A DNA stretch of 64,000 bases from Heligmosomoides polygyrus polygyrus. Taxonomy: Eukaryota > Nematoda > Chromadorea > Rhabditida > Heligmosomidae. The notes beneath the pieces were generated by a model. That model saw only the letters and a list, made by a program, of their open reading frames with translations. It ran no database searches and was not told the DNA's origin. Each line of letters opens with the position of its first letter. Within the stretch, counting starts at the first letter, position 1. Shown one piece after another: positions 52,565 to 62,810 of the stretch. The translations under genes were made by a program, and so were the position numbers. Location: NCBI GenBank assembly GCA_947396885.1, contig OX377202.1, forward strand, positions 110,688,221-110,752,220. The letters are read 5' to 3'.

Positions 52565-53320
52565 TAGCTCACCAAAAATCAACTTTCATTGCGCTTTAAT
52601 GCTACTTTCTGTGCAGAATTTTTTGCTCTATCTGACTAAATAATTTTTTTCAACGTTGTTTTAGATTTCTGTTTCTGAAGGGCCTAATGAAGTATGTCGA
52701 AGGAGTAGTTCCGAAGGATATTTTACTTTAACATCGAATCGGGACAATTCGCAGCCGAGACGGCTCGACAAATCAAACAAGTGGGGATGGGGGGGGGCAA
52801 GCTAAACGTGTTGGAGAAAGCGCTGTTCGCCAGAGGTTCAGTAAATTTCGGACCGGAAATTTTAGCCTCGAGTGTGACCCCGTAGCGGTCGACCTAGAGC
52901 AATCCTGGACGACAAGTTGAAGCAATGTGTGGAAGCGGAACCATCCCAAACAGCTCGCGGGGTCGTGGAACAGCTAGACGTCAGTAAAACTGCCGTTGCA
53001 TATGCTTCGAAACCGCTTGGAAGGTGAAAAAGCTCGAAAAGTGGGGGCCGCACGAGTTGAGTGAGCGGCAAAAATTGTCACGCTCCTAGATTTGTTCTTC
53101 TCTAATTTCACGCAACGAAACTGACCCGTTTTGGATCGAACCATCACTTGTGATGGAAAGTGGATTCTGTACGATAGCAGGAAACGTTGCGGACAGTGGC
53201 TGTACGCCGACGAACCCCGTAGGTATTCTCCAAAGGCGAACCTCCACCCAAAAAGGTAATGGTCACTGCGTGGTGGTCGGCGGCTGGTGTGATCCATAAC
53301 AACTTTTTGGCACCGGCCCA
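52565..53320 (+). mobile_element. Decayed mariner, duplicated copy of 42909-44945
   Basis: Starts at the CATTGCGCTTTAATGCTACT block (left terminal repeat deleted) and runs through the helix-turn-helix region to the stretch before the second catalytic Asp, where it breaks off at about 53320. Many stops. Lacks the MITE present in the other copy. Confidence 0.75.
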
Positions 53321-53740
53321 AAATGGCGTGGCCAATGTGGCCAATTAGTAACAAAATTGTAACAAACATTCAGCCCATGCACAAATAATCGAGTCCAAAA
53401 TATAAGGTTTGAGGGGGGGCGTGGCGCAATAAATCTTGACTATTTGCAAGCCGCAGCAATATTGCTACACTGAGCGGTAGTACTTCTTCAAGTTTTAATC
53501 CTTAAAAAAGCAAAAATTAATCGAAACAGCCACTTTGTGAAGAAATTGCAGCAAGTATTCAAGCGAAACACAATCAGTCGAGTGTAAAATGCAAAATTGT
53601 AGGCGTGTGCATGGAGCATTCCATACCGCTTACAAGTCAGAAAATTTCTATTTTTAAGCTTTCATATGAGTTCCTAACTTCTTCAGTACCTTTACTGTGA
53701 GAAAAGTTATCAGCTTTCAAACACCCTATATAATAACAGG
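53321..53740. other. No gene recognised
   Basis: Sequence unique to the duplicated copy, with a GAGGGGGGGCGTGGCGC stretch at 53411-53427 that hints at another tRNA-like head. Nothing firm. Confidence 0.35.
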
Positions 53741-54067
53741 GTTGTTGTTAGTATCATAGTCAGCAGACTAACTTGCAGATTTGAATGTATCTGTAGATGA
53801 AGCTGTCCGTCACCAATACCATCGAGCTGGTGAATGATACACAGTAGAACGCCAATAGGCCCAGTCCTTCCGCTCTCTCGCGAAGTGGTCCATAGGCAAG
53901 GAATACGAACGCGAAGTCCCTCGATACCGTTATCTGCAATCAATGTCACGCGTTTCTTACATTCTCAATACCACCAAAGTTGCAGGAATCCAGAAAATTG
54001 TAGGTCACTTGCACAACAAAGACAGTGCACCACCGCTTTTTAGCATTGAATGTGAAGGGAGTAGGCT

Positions 54068-54243
54068 GTACATATCCTAGTCGGGAGGAGCAACTGTGAA
54101 GTGTCAGTTGCGGACGTCATCCCATGTCACGCAACCATATCCCCTGATTTTAAAGGGAAGCCCTCGTATCATGGGACAACAGCTGCAGGATTGGAGACTC
54201 AAATCATTATATGCCCCCACTCCGATTAGGATAGATTCTGAAC
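54068..54243. mobile_element. Small MITE, relative of 30863-31047
   Basis: ATATCCTAGTCGGGAGGAGC at the left and CTCCGATTAGGATAGAT at the right are inverted. Internal GACGTCATCCCATG and CATGGGACAACAGCTG-like blocks mirror the relative at 30863-31047. Confidence 0.6.
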
Positions 54244-55132
54244 ATTCGCTCCTCTAGTCAGTCGTTTTATTCATCCATCAATGTATGCCTCGTTTGTTGC
54301 ACATGGAAAGTCAACTATACTTGTTTGGAATTAGGCCCGCTCCCACAGCACGAATATGGTGCCACGTCATCGGTCATGGGTAGAAACACAAATACAAATA
54401 TAGTATTAATTCAGCCAAAATGACACGATATTACTTTGACAAAACGTAAGCATAGTTTGGCATTAAAAACTTGTTTGTAGAAAAATCATAATTTATTACA
54501 TACTTAACTTTTCCTAGTTTTTATATGACTGGGACTAATTCGTTTAAATGGGTAGAAGACTTAATTTTTCCGAACGAAAACCTAGCCTCGAATCGATTCT
54601 GTCAATAACAAGCGACTCCGTCTTCCTTGCTGCACTCACGCTGCCATTATGGGGCATAGTATTGTGCACAAAAGAGTCCACACGCTCGTTTCCATGTCGG
54701 CGCAAAATTACTTTCCGTTGAAGGGCATCTCTGCGTATTTCCAGAATTGAGCGGCCGATCAATATGACTCAAATGTAGAGCCTGTTGTATGGGTATCTCA
54801 GGAACAGTATTGAACGGCCAGTCGATAACACTTGGATACCATTGGATTTTGTGAACATTTCACCAAATCATGGCAACGTAATCACGACAGCTAAACAGCG
54901 TCGATTGGCAAGTCTGTCAATGGGCCACTACTGACTTCTGAAGCTCAGCTACTATGGATGGCAGTGACTAAACTTCTGTGTTAATGAATCGGTCTCATGC
55001 GCCATGCAACCTGCGTTCAGAGGAACTGTCGGTTTCGCCTACCACTGCTCTAACTGTAGAAGACCGTTCCGATGACCAGCGCGGCAACCGTGCTGGAATT
55101 CAGAGTCAATACGCCGCGCCGCAGCGGAGTTA
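54244..55132. other. No gene recognised
   Basis: Searched in particular for a receptor exon 1 on the minus strand; none found. Short frames have no known motif. Confidence 0.5.
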
Positions 55133-55612
55133 CTGGGTTGTTCAATAATTAATATGGTGTTTCTTTATATTTAAAAGTGAATTCATCATATTCACTCAAA
55201 CATTGATCAATATTATGTTGACCATTTTGTTGGATGACCTTTGCCATCTTTTGGTAAGTTGAAAGCTCCACGTTCGAAGAAGCCTCGGTTTTTAGAAGCG
55301 AAGAACTGGTGCAAATTAATTTTAAAAGCTTGATCGGAATCAAAAAGTTTTACCAATCAAATGGTTTTGAAGGGAGCGAAACAAATGGTACTCTGACGCT
55401 ACGTCAGGGCTATGAGCTGAATGTGGCATCAATTCACAACTGAGCTCTGTTAATTTCTTACGGGTTCTTGATGAGGTGTGGGGTCTGGCGTTGTCGTGAT
55501 GGAGCAAAACGCTCTTTGCGGTCGGCCTGTTCAGCGCGTTTCTTCTGGATTTCTTCTTTCAGTTTTGGTAGATGACGACAGTGTACATCCGATTCATCTT
55601 TTTTTTGGGAAG
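55133..55612 (-). mobile_element. 3' part of a further mariner type
   Basis: The left end has CTGGGTTGTTCAATAATTAA. Minus-strand pieces in several frames: LLHHDNARPHTSSRTRKKL (second catalytic Asp), LMPHSAHSPDVASEYHLFRS (third Asp region), SLQNHLIG and AFNLPKRWQR near the C-terminus. The 5' half is absent, and the fragment ends where the bandit-like element begins. Confidence 0.75.
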
Positions 55613-55614
55613 TA

Positions 55615-56903
55615 TTAGGTTGTAACGAATTAAATGGCACTGGCTCGCGCCATTATTTTGGCGCGTCTTTACGCGTTTGTCATGAACAAACCGTAACATG
55701 TGGCATATCATTTAGAAGCGCAAACTTTGCTCTACCGGCGAGTACCAAATTTTCTATGTAAAAGTGGGAAAACTTTAGAGTTTTATTGACTTTTTTGCAG
55801 ATGGACAAAAGGGTAATCCGAGGCATTCACTTGTATGAATTCAAGCTGGGCACTACAGCTAAGGAGGCGGACGAGAAGATCAACGCCGCGTTCGGTCAAG
55901 GATGTTCCACAATTCGGAAGGCGTATCGTTGGTATCAGAAGTTCCGGAATGGAGATGACAGCTCGGAAGAACATGAAGGTCGTGGGGGGGGGGGGGCATA
56001 GTGATGTTGATGAGGACAAGCTGAAAGATGTGATAGAGGAGGATCCACACGAAGGTACCGGGGAGATAGCTAAGGTTCTTGGCGTCAGTCACAACACAGC
56101 TGCCCGGCATCTGAAGGAAATTGGAAAGACCAAAAAGCTGGAAAGATGGCTGCCTCACGAGCTGTCTGAGGAGCAAAGAAACCGACGAAATGAGATCTCG
56201 TCCGCACTGCTTCTACGGAACGAAACCGACCCATTCCTTGATCGCATCGTAACCTGTGACGAGAAATGGATAATGTACGACAACAGGCGACGATCGGCAC
56301 AGTGGGTGGACAGCGATGAGAGCCCCAAGGTTTTTGCGAAGCCGGAATTGCACCAAAAGAAAGTAATGGTGACAGTATGGTGGTGTTCGCTGGGAATTAT
56401 TCACCACAGCTTCCTCCCTCCCGGTGAATCCATCACGGCAGAGAAGTACTGATTGAAATTGAAGAAATGATGAAAAAGTTGAAGGATATCCGGCCGGCCT
56501 TGGTAAACCGAAGGCGAGTTCTCCTTCTGCACGACAATGCTCGCCCCCACGTAGCACGAATGACGTTGCAGAAATTGAATGAGCTGAGCATTGAAACTCT
56601 ACCACATCCTCCGTTTTCTCCCGACCTCTCCCCAACAGACCACCATTTCTTCAAGCATCTCGGCGACTTCTTGTTAGGGAAAATATTCAAATACCAACAG
56701 GACGCCGAAAGTGCCTTCGAAGATTTCGTCAATTCCAGAACTTCTGATTTTTATGCTACTGGGATAAAACAGCTTGTGTCACGTTGGCAAAGATGTGTAG
56801 AATCAGAAGGTTTTTATTTCGATTAATGAACTTGCCTACAAGCCGAGATATTAACTGTTTAAATTTACAGTGGTTCAGTGTCATTTATTTCGTTACAACC
56901 TAA
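55615..56903 (+). mobile_element. Bandit/Hsmar1-like mariner, full length but frameshifted
   Basis: Ends TTAGGTTGTAACGAATTAAA and ATTTCGTTACAACCTAA, TA on both sides, 1289 bp, close to the published size of hookworm bandit as I recall it. The transposase starts at 55801 (MDKRVIRGIHLYEFKLG). Catalytic residues are present in TCDEKWIMYDN, LLHDNARPHVA and PDLSPTDHHFFKHL, where the usual DYHFF reads DHHFF. The C-terminus runs to WQRCVESEGFYFD. A run of 12 G near 55985-55996 shifts the frame, and a small deletion near 56452 creates a stop. Best-preserved element in the window. Confidence 0.93.
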
Positions 56904-57805
56904 TAGCTTGAAGTAGACTATACCTTCGCACAAGTTAATGGATTTGGTGAAGTGGATTTCGACTACATTGAGATAAAGATTCGACTACATAGAGCTCCAC
57001 TACTATGTTAACGAGGATATAAACATGAAGCTCAGGGAAACAACTGTCCTAAGGAGTGGATTTCCCTTAGTTCGGAAGGAACCCGAAAATCCACTTTGTT
57101 TACGAAATTAAACTGTTCTGAGTGCAAGTGAACGGTTGAATTTGATATGTGAAGATTCTCAGCCACCTCTACGCCGATCAGTCTCAACTGACTCCTTTAT
57201 TTTATCGTCATCAGTAGTGACTGTATGTGGTACTCTCTTGCACCCTAAAATTTTCAGAGCAAAAGAGAGCCAACCAGCGCTGACACTGGCGTTCAGTAAG
57301 GCAACCCTCTCGGTCATCTTCGCCTAATTTTTTTCAAAGCATTCACTGCATTTGGGCCCTTCCAGAAGTAACGCATTAAAATATGTCGATAGCGCTCTCT
57401 TTGTTTGTCCATTTTCAACTTAATTTTTTAGCGAAATGTTTTACTAATGGCGTTCAGTTTTTAGTGAAAGATAGTATAAAGTTTAACCCTTAAATAGTAT
57501 ATAATAATGTAAGCCACACAATCACTAGCACATGATAATATGCGGTTCACGCCATCTATGAGAGAAAACAACATTAGTCATCGAACAACTCAATAGTTCC
57601 CCTTTCGCAGCTCTTTTGTTCACCTGCACTGGACTCTTAGCAGTTTCGATGTCGAACTCGTCACAGCCTGACTGCATTGTCCTCCATTAGCTGTCCAGAA
57701 AACCAAGGTACAATCTCCTTAGTCCTTTTTGTGATGCTGAGGACTTTGTTCTCTGGTGCAGGTTTTTTGTGGTGGCTGAAAAGTTTGGGCCATTTTTTCA
57801 AAGTA
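56904..57805. other. No gene recognised
   Basis: About 900 bp without exon-like or repeat structure that I recognise. Confidence 0.45.
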
Positions 57806-58445
57806 TTAGGTTGATGAAAAAATCACAGTGCATTTTTTTCAAAATTTTATGGTTTTTTTTGTGAGCGACGAAATAACTTCCATTTACATCTTCAACCTTC
57901 TGCCGTGGGGGATGGGGAAATCATGAAGTCCTTTCTTCCAGAATGAAGTCGGCTGTGACTCGAAGAAGTGCTCCATCTTTCGGTCGTTGAAGCAACTATC
58001 CCTCAGGTTTTGCTTGAGAGCTCGGAAGAGGTGGTAGTTCAATGGCGAAAGATCTGGCGAATACGGTGGATGGAGCAGCACCTCCCAGCTAAGCTCCTGA
58101 GAGTTCAGGCGAGACGACCCTGTAACCTGGGGGCGAGCGTTGTCGTGAAGAAGGTAAACATTCTTCTGCCCTCGCCGTTTCCGAGCCATGGTCTCGCTCA
58201 GTTTCTGCAGCTGCATGGAGTAGATGTTCGCTGTTATCGCGGTGCCTCTGACTTGCCTCGGAGGTGGTTCTCGTTGAAGGAGCCACTGGGCCTTCCCAGT
58301 GTGGTTAACAGCGAACACGCAGGATTCATCTCCCATGACGACATTCTCAAAAAAGTCCTTATTACGAAAGCGAACAAGGAGAGACTGAGCAATAGTCAGT
58401 CGCGAAGCCTTGTCCGAGTCACGAAGATCGTGGAAAAAATACATA
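57806..58445 (-). mobile_element. Mariner fragment lacking the N-terminal domain
   Basis: Starts TTAGGTTGATGAAAAAATCA after TA (left terminal repeat). Minus-strand frame: LTIAQSLLVRFRNKDFFENV, VMGDESCVFAVNHTGKAQWL (first Asp; the usual DEKW reads DESC), a small loss, NVYLLHDNARPQVTGSSRL (second Asp), HPPYSPDLSPLNYHLFRALK (Asp replaced by Asn) and FFESQPTSFWKKGLHDFPI. Truncated at its 5' end near 58445. A separate mariner family. Confidence 0.85.
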
Positions 58446-58559
58446 TTGTTCTGAAAAGTGTATTATTAAAAGATTGTTATTTTGAAATAAACGAAACAGA
58501 CCTACAAAGTAAAATAACAGCAACTTCATTAGATCGATAAGAACAGAATACAACAGAAA

Positions 58560-59271
58560 ATTAACAATAAGTGCGCAAGATTGCCTTCCTAGCTTAATTA
58601 CATTTTCGCAGTCGCTTTGGGAACTCACTGACGATGGTCGCACCTTGATCCGCTGTAATCTCGTCCCAGTTCGTGTCAACGCCGCTTTCAGCTGCTCCAC
58701 GGTGGTGTATCCTGTAGTAGAGATCTTCTCCTCAATGAGTGACCACACCGGATTATTCATCGGGTTGAGATCAGGCGGCTGGATGGCCAAAGGTCCTTGC
58801 TTCAAAAGCCTGAGAAGAGCTCCTCGCAAACGGCAGTCGTGGATTTGACGGCATGCGCAGGTATCCAGTCCTGCTGAAGAGAAAATCCAGTTTCGCAAAA
58901 AAGGCACGTCACCCACGGCTCCAGTACGTCACGGGGGACACACATATTGCTGGTAGATGGCGGCGTTGATTTTGACGCTCTGCTCCATTAAGACCAGTGG
59001 CGTCTTTCCCGTAGCGCATATCCGAGCCCACGTCGTCACCGAGGCTAGAGGACTGCACACGATGGCCCTTGCAACCGTCGCCTTCTGCTCACCGTTCTCG
59101 AGCAGTTACCGGCGATTCTGAAGGTTGTGAACCGGTTGGACCGTGAAGATCTTCTCGACGGATCGGTGTGCGACCGCCGTCAGCGACTTCCCAAAGCGAC
59201 TGCGAAAATGTACTGAAGCCAAAGGTGGCAATTTTGAGCACTTGTCGTGAATTTTTCGGTTGTGTTCTCAT
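58560..59271 (-). mobile_element. Tc1-like transposase remnant
   Basis: Minus-strand pieces in several frames: MRTQPKNSRQVLKIATFGFS (N-terminus), KTPLVLMEQSVKINAAIYQQ, QQDW-like and AHAVKSTT, then AIQPPDLNPMNNPVWSLIEE (the PPxSPDLNPxDYxxW block with the third catalytic residue) and TTVEQLKAALTRT. Gene order is correct but stops and frameshifts are many. Distinct from the mariners by its DLNPM motif. Confidence 0.75.
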
Positions 59272-59545
59272 GTTATTGATCGAATGAATTTGCTGATATT
59301 TTTGTTTGGAAATCTGTTTTGTTTATATACTTCTTCATAAAGTTAATATACTTGCTCGAACCTCTCAGCCACCTTTTATATGATGTCTAAGGATGTGGTG
59401 TGCAAGTCCACTTTTCACTCTTTATTTCTAGCCATTTTTTGTCAGATTACTATGGTGACGATGGGTTTCTATATAATAAATAATAACAATAATAAATACA
59501 ATAGGAATAGAAACAACTAATTACAGAATAAACAAATAATAATGA

Positions 59546-61974
59546 TTATTGAGGCAAATCGGTCGTCGTTTGGCCACGCCGTGAGGGAAAGACGGAAATG
59601 GACGGTACTTCAGAAGCGGGTCTGTAGATATGTAACAGCACGAGGGCATGTCGACGATAGTCCTTGAGGAATCCGATTATAATGATAGGACTAAACAAGG
59701 GAAATGATGCCATCAATATGGAACAGACGGAGGTGAGGAACGGAGTCGACGTCACTCCACCGAAGAAGAGGATATAGACCAAGAAGCATGGCGCGTGGAG
59801 AAAGCAGAACGGACACGCTGACTGAAATTCGGTTTCTTTTAATAAAACGAATGCTAGGAGTCTTTTTCTAGTGCAAAATAGGGTTGTATAAGCTTACAGG
59901 ACATGTTGTACGGGGAACAAGCGAAGATGTCTACATACCTGCAGCAGCAAAAGCACGAACATCTGCCGATGAAGCTCCTTCAGTTTGCCGCTGTAGATGG
60001 CCTTCTTCAAGGTCGTATGAATTTTATATGCCGCCCAGCTGATAACTGTACCTAGTGCCGACATTAAGAGAAGTATCGAAATAAATAACGTGAATGTCAG
60101 CGCAGTAAATGTCTGAAAAACAAGAATATTTCTCATAAACTGTGCTAGAAATTCCAAACCATACCTTTAGTGAAACTCCTAGTAAGGCTAATTCTGGCGC
60201 ATGGAGGCCAGTGTTGGCCAGAATAAGGTCTTCCAACTCTTCATCTAATGATGGAGTTGGCCAGTATACTACCCAGATGCTGAACAACCAAAACGTGACT
60301 ATGAGCGCACTGCAAATCAGGGTCAGGTTCACATTGCGTCTGCACAGAAGAGCGTTGAATAATTGGCCTCTGGAATAGGAACAGGATCGGAGACAAGTCG
60401 CTCTGATGATAAATTTTTTTAAGAGTTGGTTAATTTCCCAATTTATTTTATTTATTTATCTATTCCTTTAGGTTAGGTTATTGAGCTGATTCGCCGGTCT
60501 CTCACATATTCTTTCCGTCCGTCGATCCGCGCAAATTTGATGGCCATTGGAGAAATTTTCCGTCTCGGTCGCTCTATCGACATCGATTTTTGGTATCGAT
60601 CAATCTCAAACTGAGAATCGCTCAAATACACCGACTTCACAAAAGTAAACAGTGTCGATAAATCTACCTATCAATATTGATTTCTGGGGCAAATCTCCAA
60701 TCATTAATCAGATCGACGGCTAGTTGTGTTGACTGCTGGTAGGTTGATACCAGTTGCCAGAAGGGCTACAGACCGAACTGTCTCACTATTCTGAAGCAGC
60801 ACTTTCGAGGTAGAGAGTTCGATGATCGACGTCAGCTCGAAATGGAATTTTCTGAAATCTTAACTCTTTTCCTCACAGCCCTCGGAATTCTGGCGCAAAG
60901 AAATTGAAAGGCTACCTGAAAGATGGGGCGGGATCCTAGGCCTGGATGGGGAAGATATCGGGACTGAGTTTTTGTATATTGTATTATATTGTATTGTATT
61001 GTAATATTGTTGTGCTACATAGTGTTGCAAGACTTCAATCAACCCAATAGCAGCGATTGCGTAGCGCACATTGCTTTGTGCGATTTTAAAGGTATCAAAA
61101 ACTGGACGTCACTAGTAAAAACAATTTGGTAAAAATTAACCGGAGTGTGGACAATCAAAGAGGCAGTATAGGCATATTTTATTGCCTTATTCCGAAAGGG
61201 CAAAAATGCGTTGCAGGCTCGGAAGAAGGTATGCGAAGTTCATGGTAAGGACTGCCTTACCGAACGCTAGTGTCAGCGTTGGTTTGCCAGCTTTCGCTGT
61301 GGACATTTTAATGTGCAAGATGAACCACATTGATCAGTTGCTTGGCTCCGTTCGCGCACGATTTTTCCAGCGGCCATTAATTCTGCGCGGACAAATGCGC
61401 CAGCGGATTGTATCATTAACAATTCTTAGCAGCCTTTAGTGGTGAAAGTAGGCACTAACTTGCAGACTTGAAGGTATCTGTAGATGAAGCTGTCCGTCAC
61501 CAATACCATCGAGCTGACGAAGGCTATGCAGAAGAGCACCATAAGGCCCAGTCCTTCTTCTCTCTCGCGAAGTGGTCCGTAGGCAAGGAATGCGAACGCG
61601 AAGTCCCTCGATAGCGTTATCTATGATTGTAGTGCTTAGATTTCATGAATCCATTCAATTTGAGTAAATATTGTTCATGGAACTGCTTTTTAATGTTTAG
61701 GGAGTAGACTTTGGGAAAGCCGCTTCTCACAGACATTCTGGCCTTACGTCACAATTACTATTGATGCAATGTAGGCAGGAATTCAACCTACAGGTGCGAG
61801 GAGAATGAAGCACGTGGAAAACAGTAGATCCTGCAGCGCTGTCGCAAGAAAGAAGTGCTTGTAAGAGCTGAGATTTCTCACGGGACAGCGAAAATACAGA
61901 TACAGCAGATAGACGTTGGCCAGCAGTGATAGCGAAGAAATCACTTGGCAGATGACGGCGATATTTTCGTACAT
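59546..61974 (-). CDS. Str-superfamily seven-transmembrane chemoreceptor, five exons
   Basis: Predicted 332-residue chemosensory GPCR, the cleanest model here. Exons in transcript order: 61792-61974, 61460-61620, 60165-60369, 59939-60112, 59546-59821, phases 0, 2, 0, 0, all GT-AG. Landmarks: LLANVYLLYLYFRCPVRN (TM1), LVTDSFIYRYLQVC, LIVTFWLFSIWVVYWPTPS (TM4), TLFISILLLMSALGTVISWA (TM5), LKELHRQMFVLLLLQ, SACPFCFLHAPCF (TM6) and FSPIIIIGFLKDYRR (TM7). The start MYENIAVICQ is chosen to match the paralogs; an ATG two codons upstream (61980) is equally open. A TGTTCAG acceptor lies about 52 nt before the ATG. Intron 2 contains a small mariner fragment. Closest relative: 29788-33594. Confidence 0.94.
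60780..60960 (+). mobile_element. C-terminal fragment of a mariner transposase
   Basis: Plus-strand pieces HFRGREFDDRRQLEMEFSEI and, in another frame, PSEFWRKEIERLPERWGGIL, the typical mariner C-terminus. Lies in intron 2 of the receptor gene, antisense to it. Confidence 0.75.
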
Positions 61975-62199
61975 TTTCATCTCAGTTCTTCTCTAGCTTG
62001 CGACTCGGTGCGTCTCCAGATTGAAGCCTGAACAGTTAAGCTCTCGGACGACAAGAAATTCGACAAAAATGGCTCTCTAAGATTAGAAACGTAAAGGTCT
62101 AGCGAACCTATCGACGGCGAATGATTTAGGCTTAGTACGTAGGCTGTGCGAAATAATTGTCAATATTTAAATACTCATAGGTTTGTTACTCTTTTGCTA

Positions 62200-62790
62200 C
62201 ATCGGAGCATTTTTGAAGCTCCATGGCTGCCCATCGAAATGAAAGTGGCTCCAAGGCAGGACCACTTTCTTCAAAATGTCCTACTGATTGATCCTGCGTT
62301 CACTCCTGCGTTCCTTGCTCGGCGAAAACCAGAGGTTTCTTGCGGTTGACGTGTTGTCAGCACTGGAGCTTTGTGACCCACCCAAGTGGCATGTCGGCCT
62401 TTGGAAACGGCTTCGTTGATCGTTCGAGCTGGAATCCGGTCATTCTGTCGGATGAAACATTGCTTATGTAGTTGTGAAAAGTTTTTCGTCCATGAAGAGC
62501 AGCAGCATGGCAGCCACGCGAAAACCGCTGAAAGCGAGAAGTGTACGGCTTCATTCAAGATGTGATTTCTTCATGCGGTCATCCAATGCAAGAGTCGTTT
62601 GTGGTTTCAGTGAACGAAGTCCGAGAATATCTTTGGTAGGACTGGTAGGACCGACCGCATCTTCTGATGTTTGAGCCGAAGAAGCGCAAAGGAATGCCTT
62701 TTCGCCGCTTTCTAGTAATGCTCTTTAAATTGAGTATTTTGAAAAATCTACCATTTTATAATTGAGCTTGTCCGTCGACGTGAAAGATTT
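62200..62790 (-). mobile_element. Tc1/mariner-superfamily transposase remnant (maT/Tc-like)
   Basis: Minus strand: ILGLRSLKPQTTLALDDRMK, AMLLLFMDEKLFTTT with the first catalytic Asp in MDEKLFT, then VVLPWSHFHFDGQPWSF before the second Asp region, where it ends. Frameshifts lie between. The DEKLFT motif is that of Tc-like and maT-like transposases, distinct from the mariner DEKW. Confidence 0.7.
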
Positions 62791-62810
62791 TTCACGTCGA
62801 TGGACAAGCT
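62765..62810. other. Near-perfect 21-bp hairpin, 4-nt loop
   Basis: AGCTTGTCCGTCGACGTGAA, one A, then GATT, then the inverse TTTCACGTCGATGGACAAGCT, with a single G/T difference. Short tight hairpin at the 5' side of the transposase remnant. It may be an inverted duplication at a breakpoint. Confidence 0.6.

Larger units (their letters stand above)
51655..53933 (-). pseudogene. Str-superfamily chemoreceptor lacking exon 1
   Basis: Exons 2-5 at 53773-53933, 52260-52464, 52031-52204 and 51655-51927 are all open with intact GT-AG sites and the same phases and lengths as the gene at 41823-47773, to which they are very similar. LVTDSFIYRYIQIC, FPLLMLTAGAVISWAAYRIH, LHQQMFVLLLLQ and FSPIIIIVFLENYRR are kept. 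No exon 1 is found in the 7.5 kb upstream before the next receptor gene. Without it the N-terminus, TM1 and TM2 are lost. It is either a young pseudogene from incomplete duplication or has acquired a first exon I cannot recognise. Confidence 0.8.
51445..54070. repeat. Segmental duplication of 41612-44490 and 46940-47230
   Basis: From CAGTCTAGAGGGCTTCCGAA onward the sequence follows 41612 onward: RTE tail, receptor exons 5, 4 and 3, the start of the mariner. After 53740 it follows receptor exon 2 and its upstream intron (CAGGAATCCAGAAAATTGTA, CAAAGACAGTGCACCACCGC). Relative to the original it lacks about 245 bp at 42725-42970, the MITE at 43118-43548, and everything from about 44490 to 46930. 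Both copies keep the same order and orientation. Confidence 0.88.
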
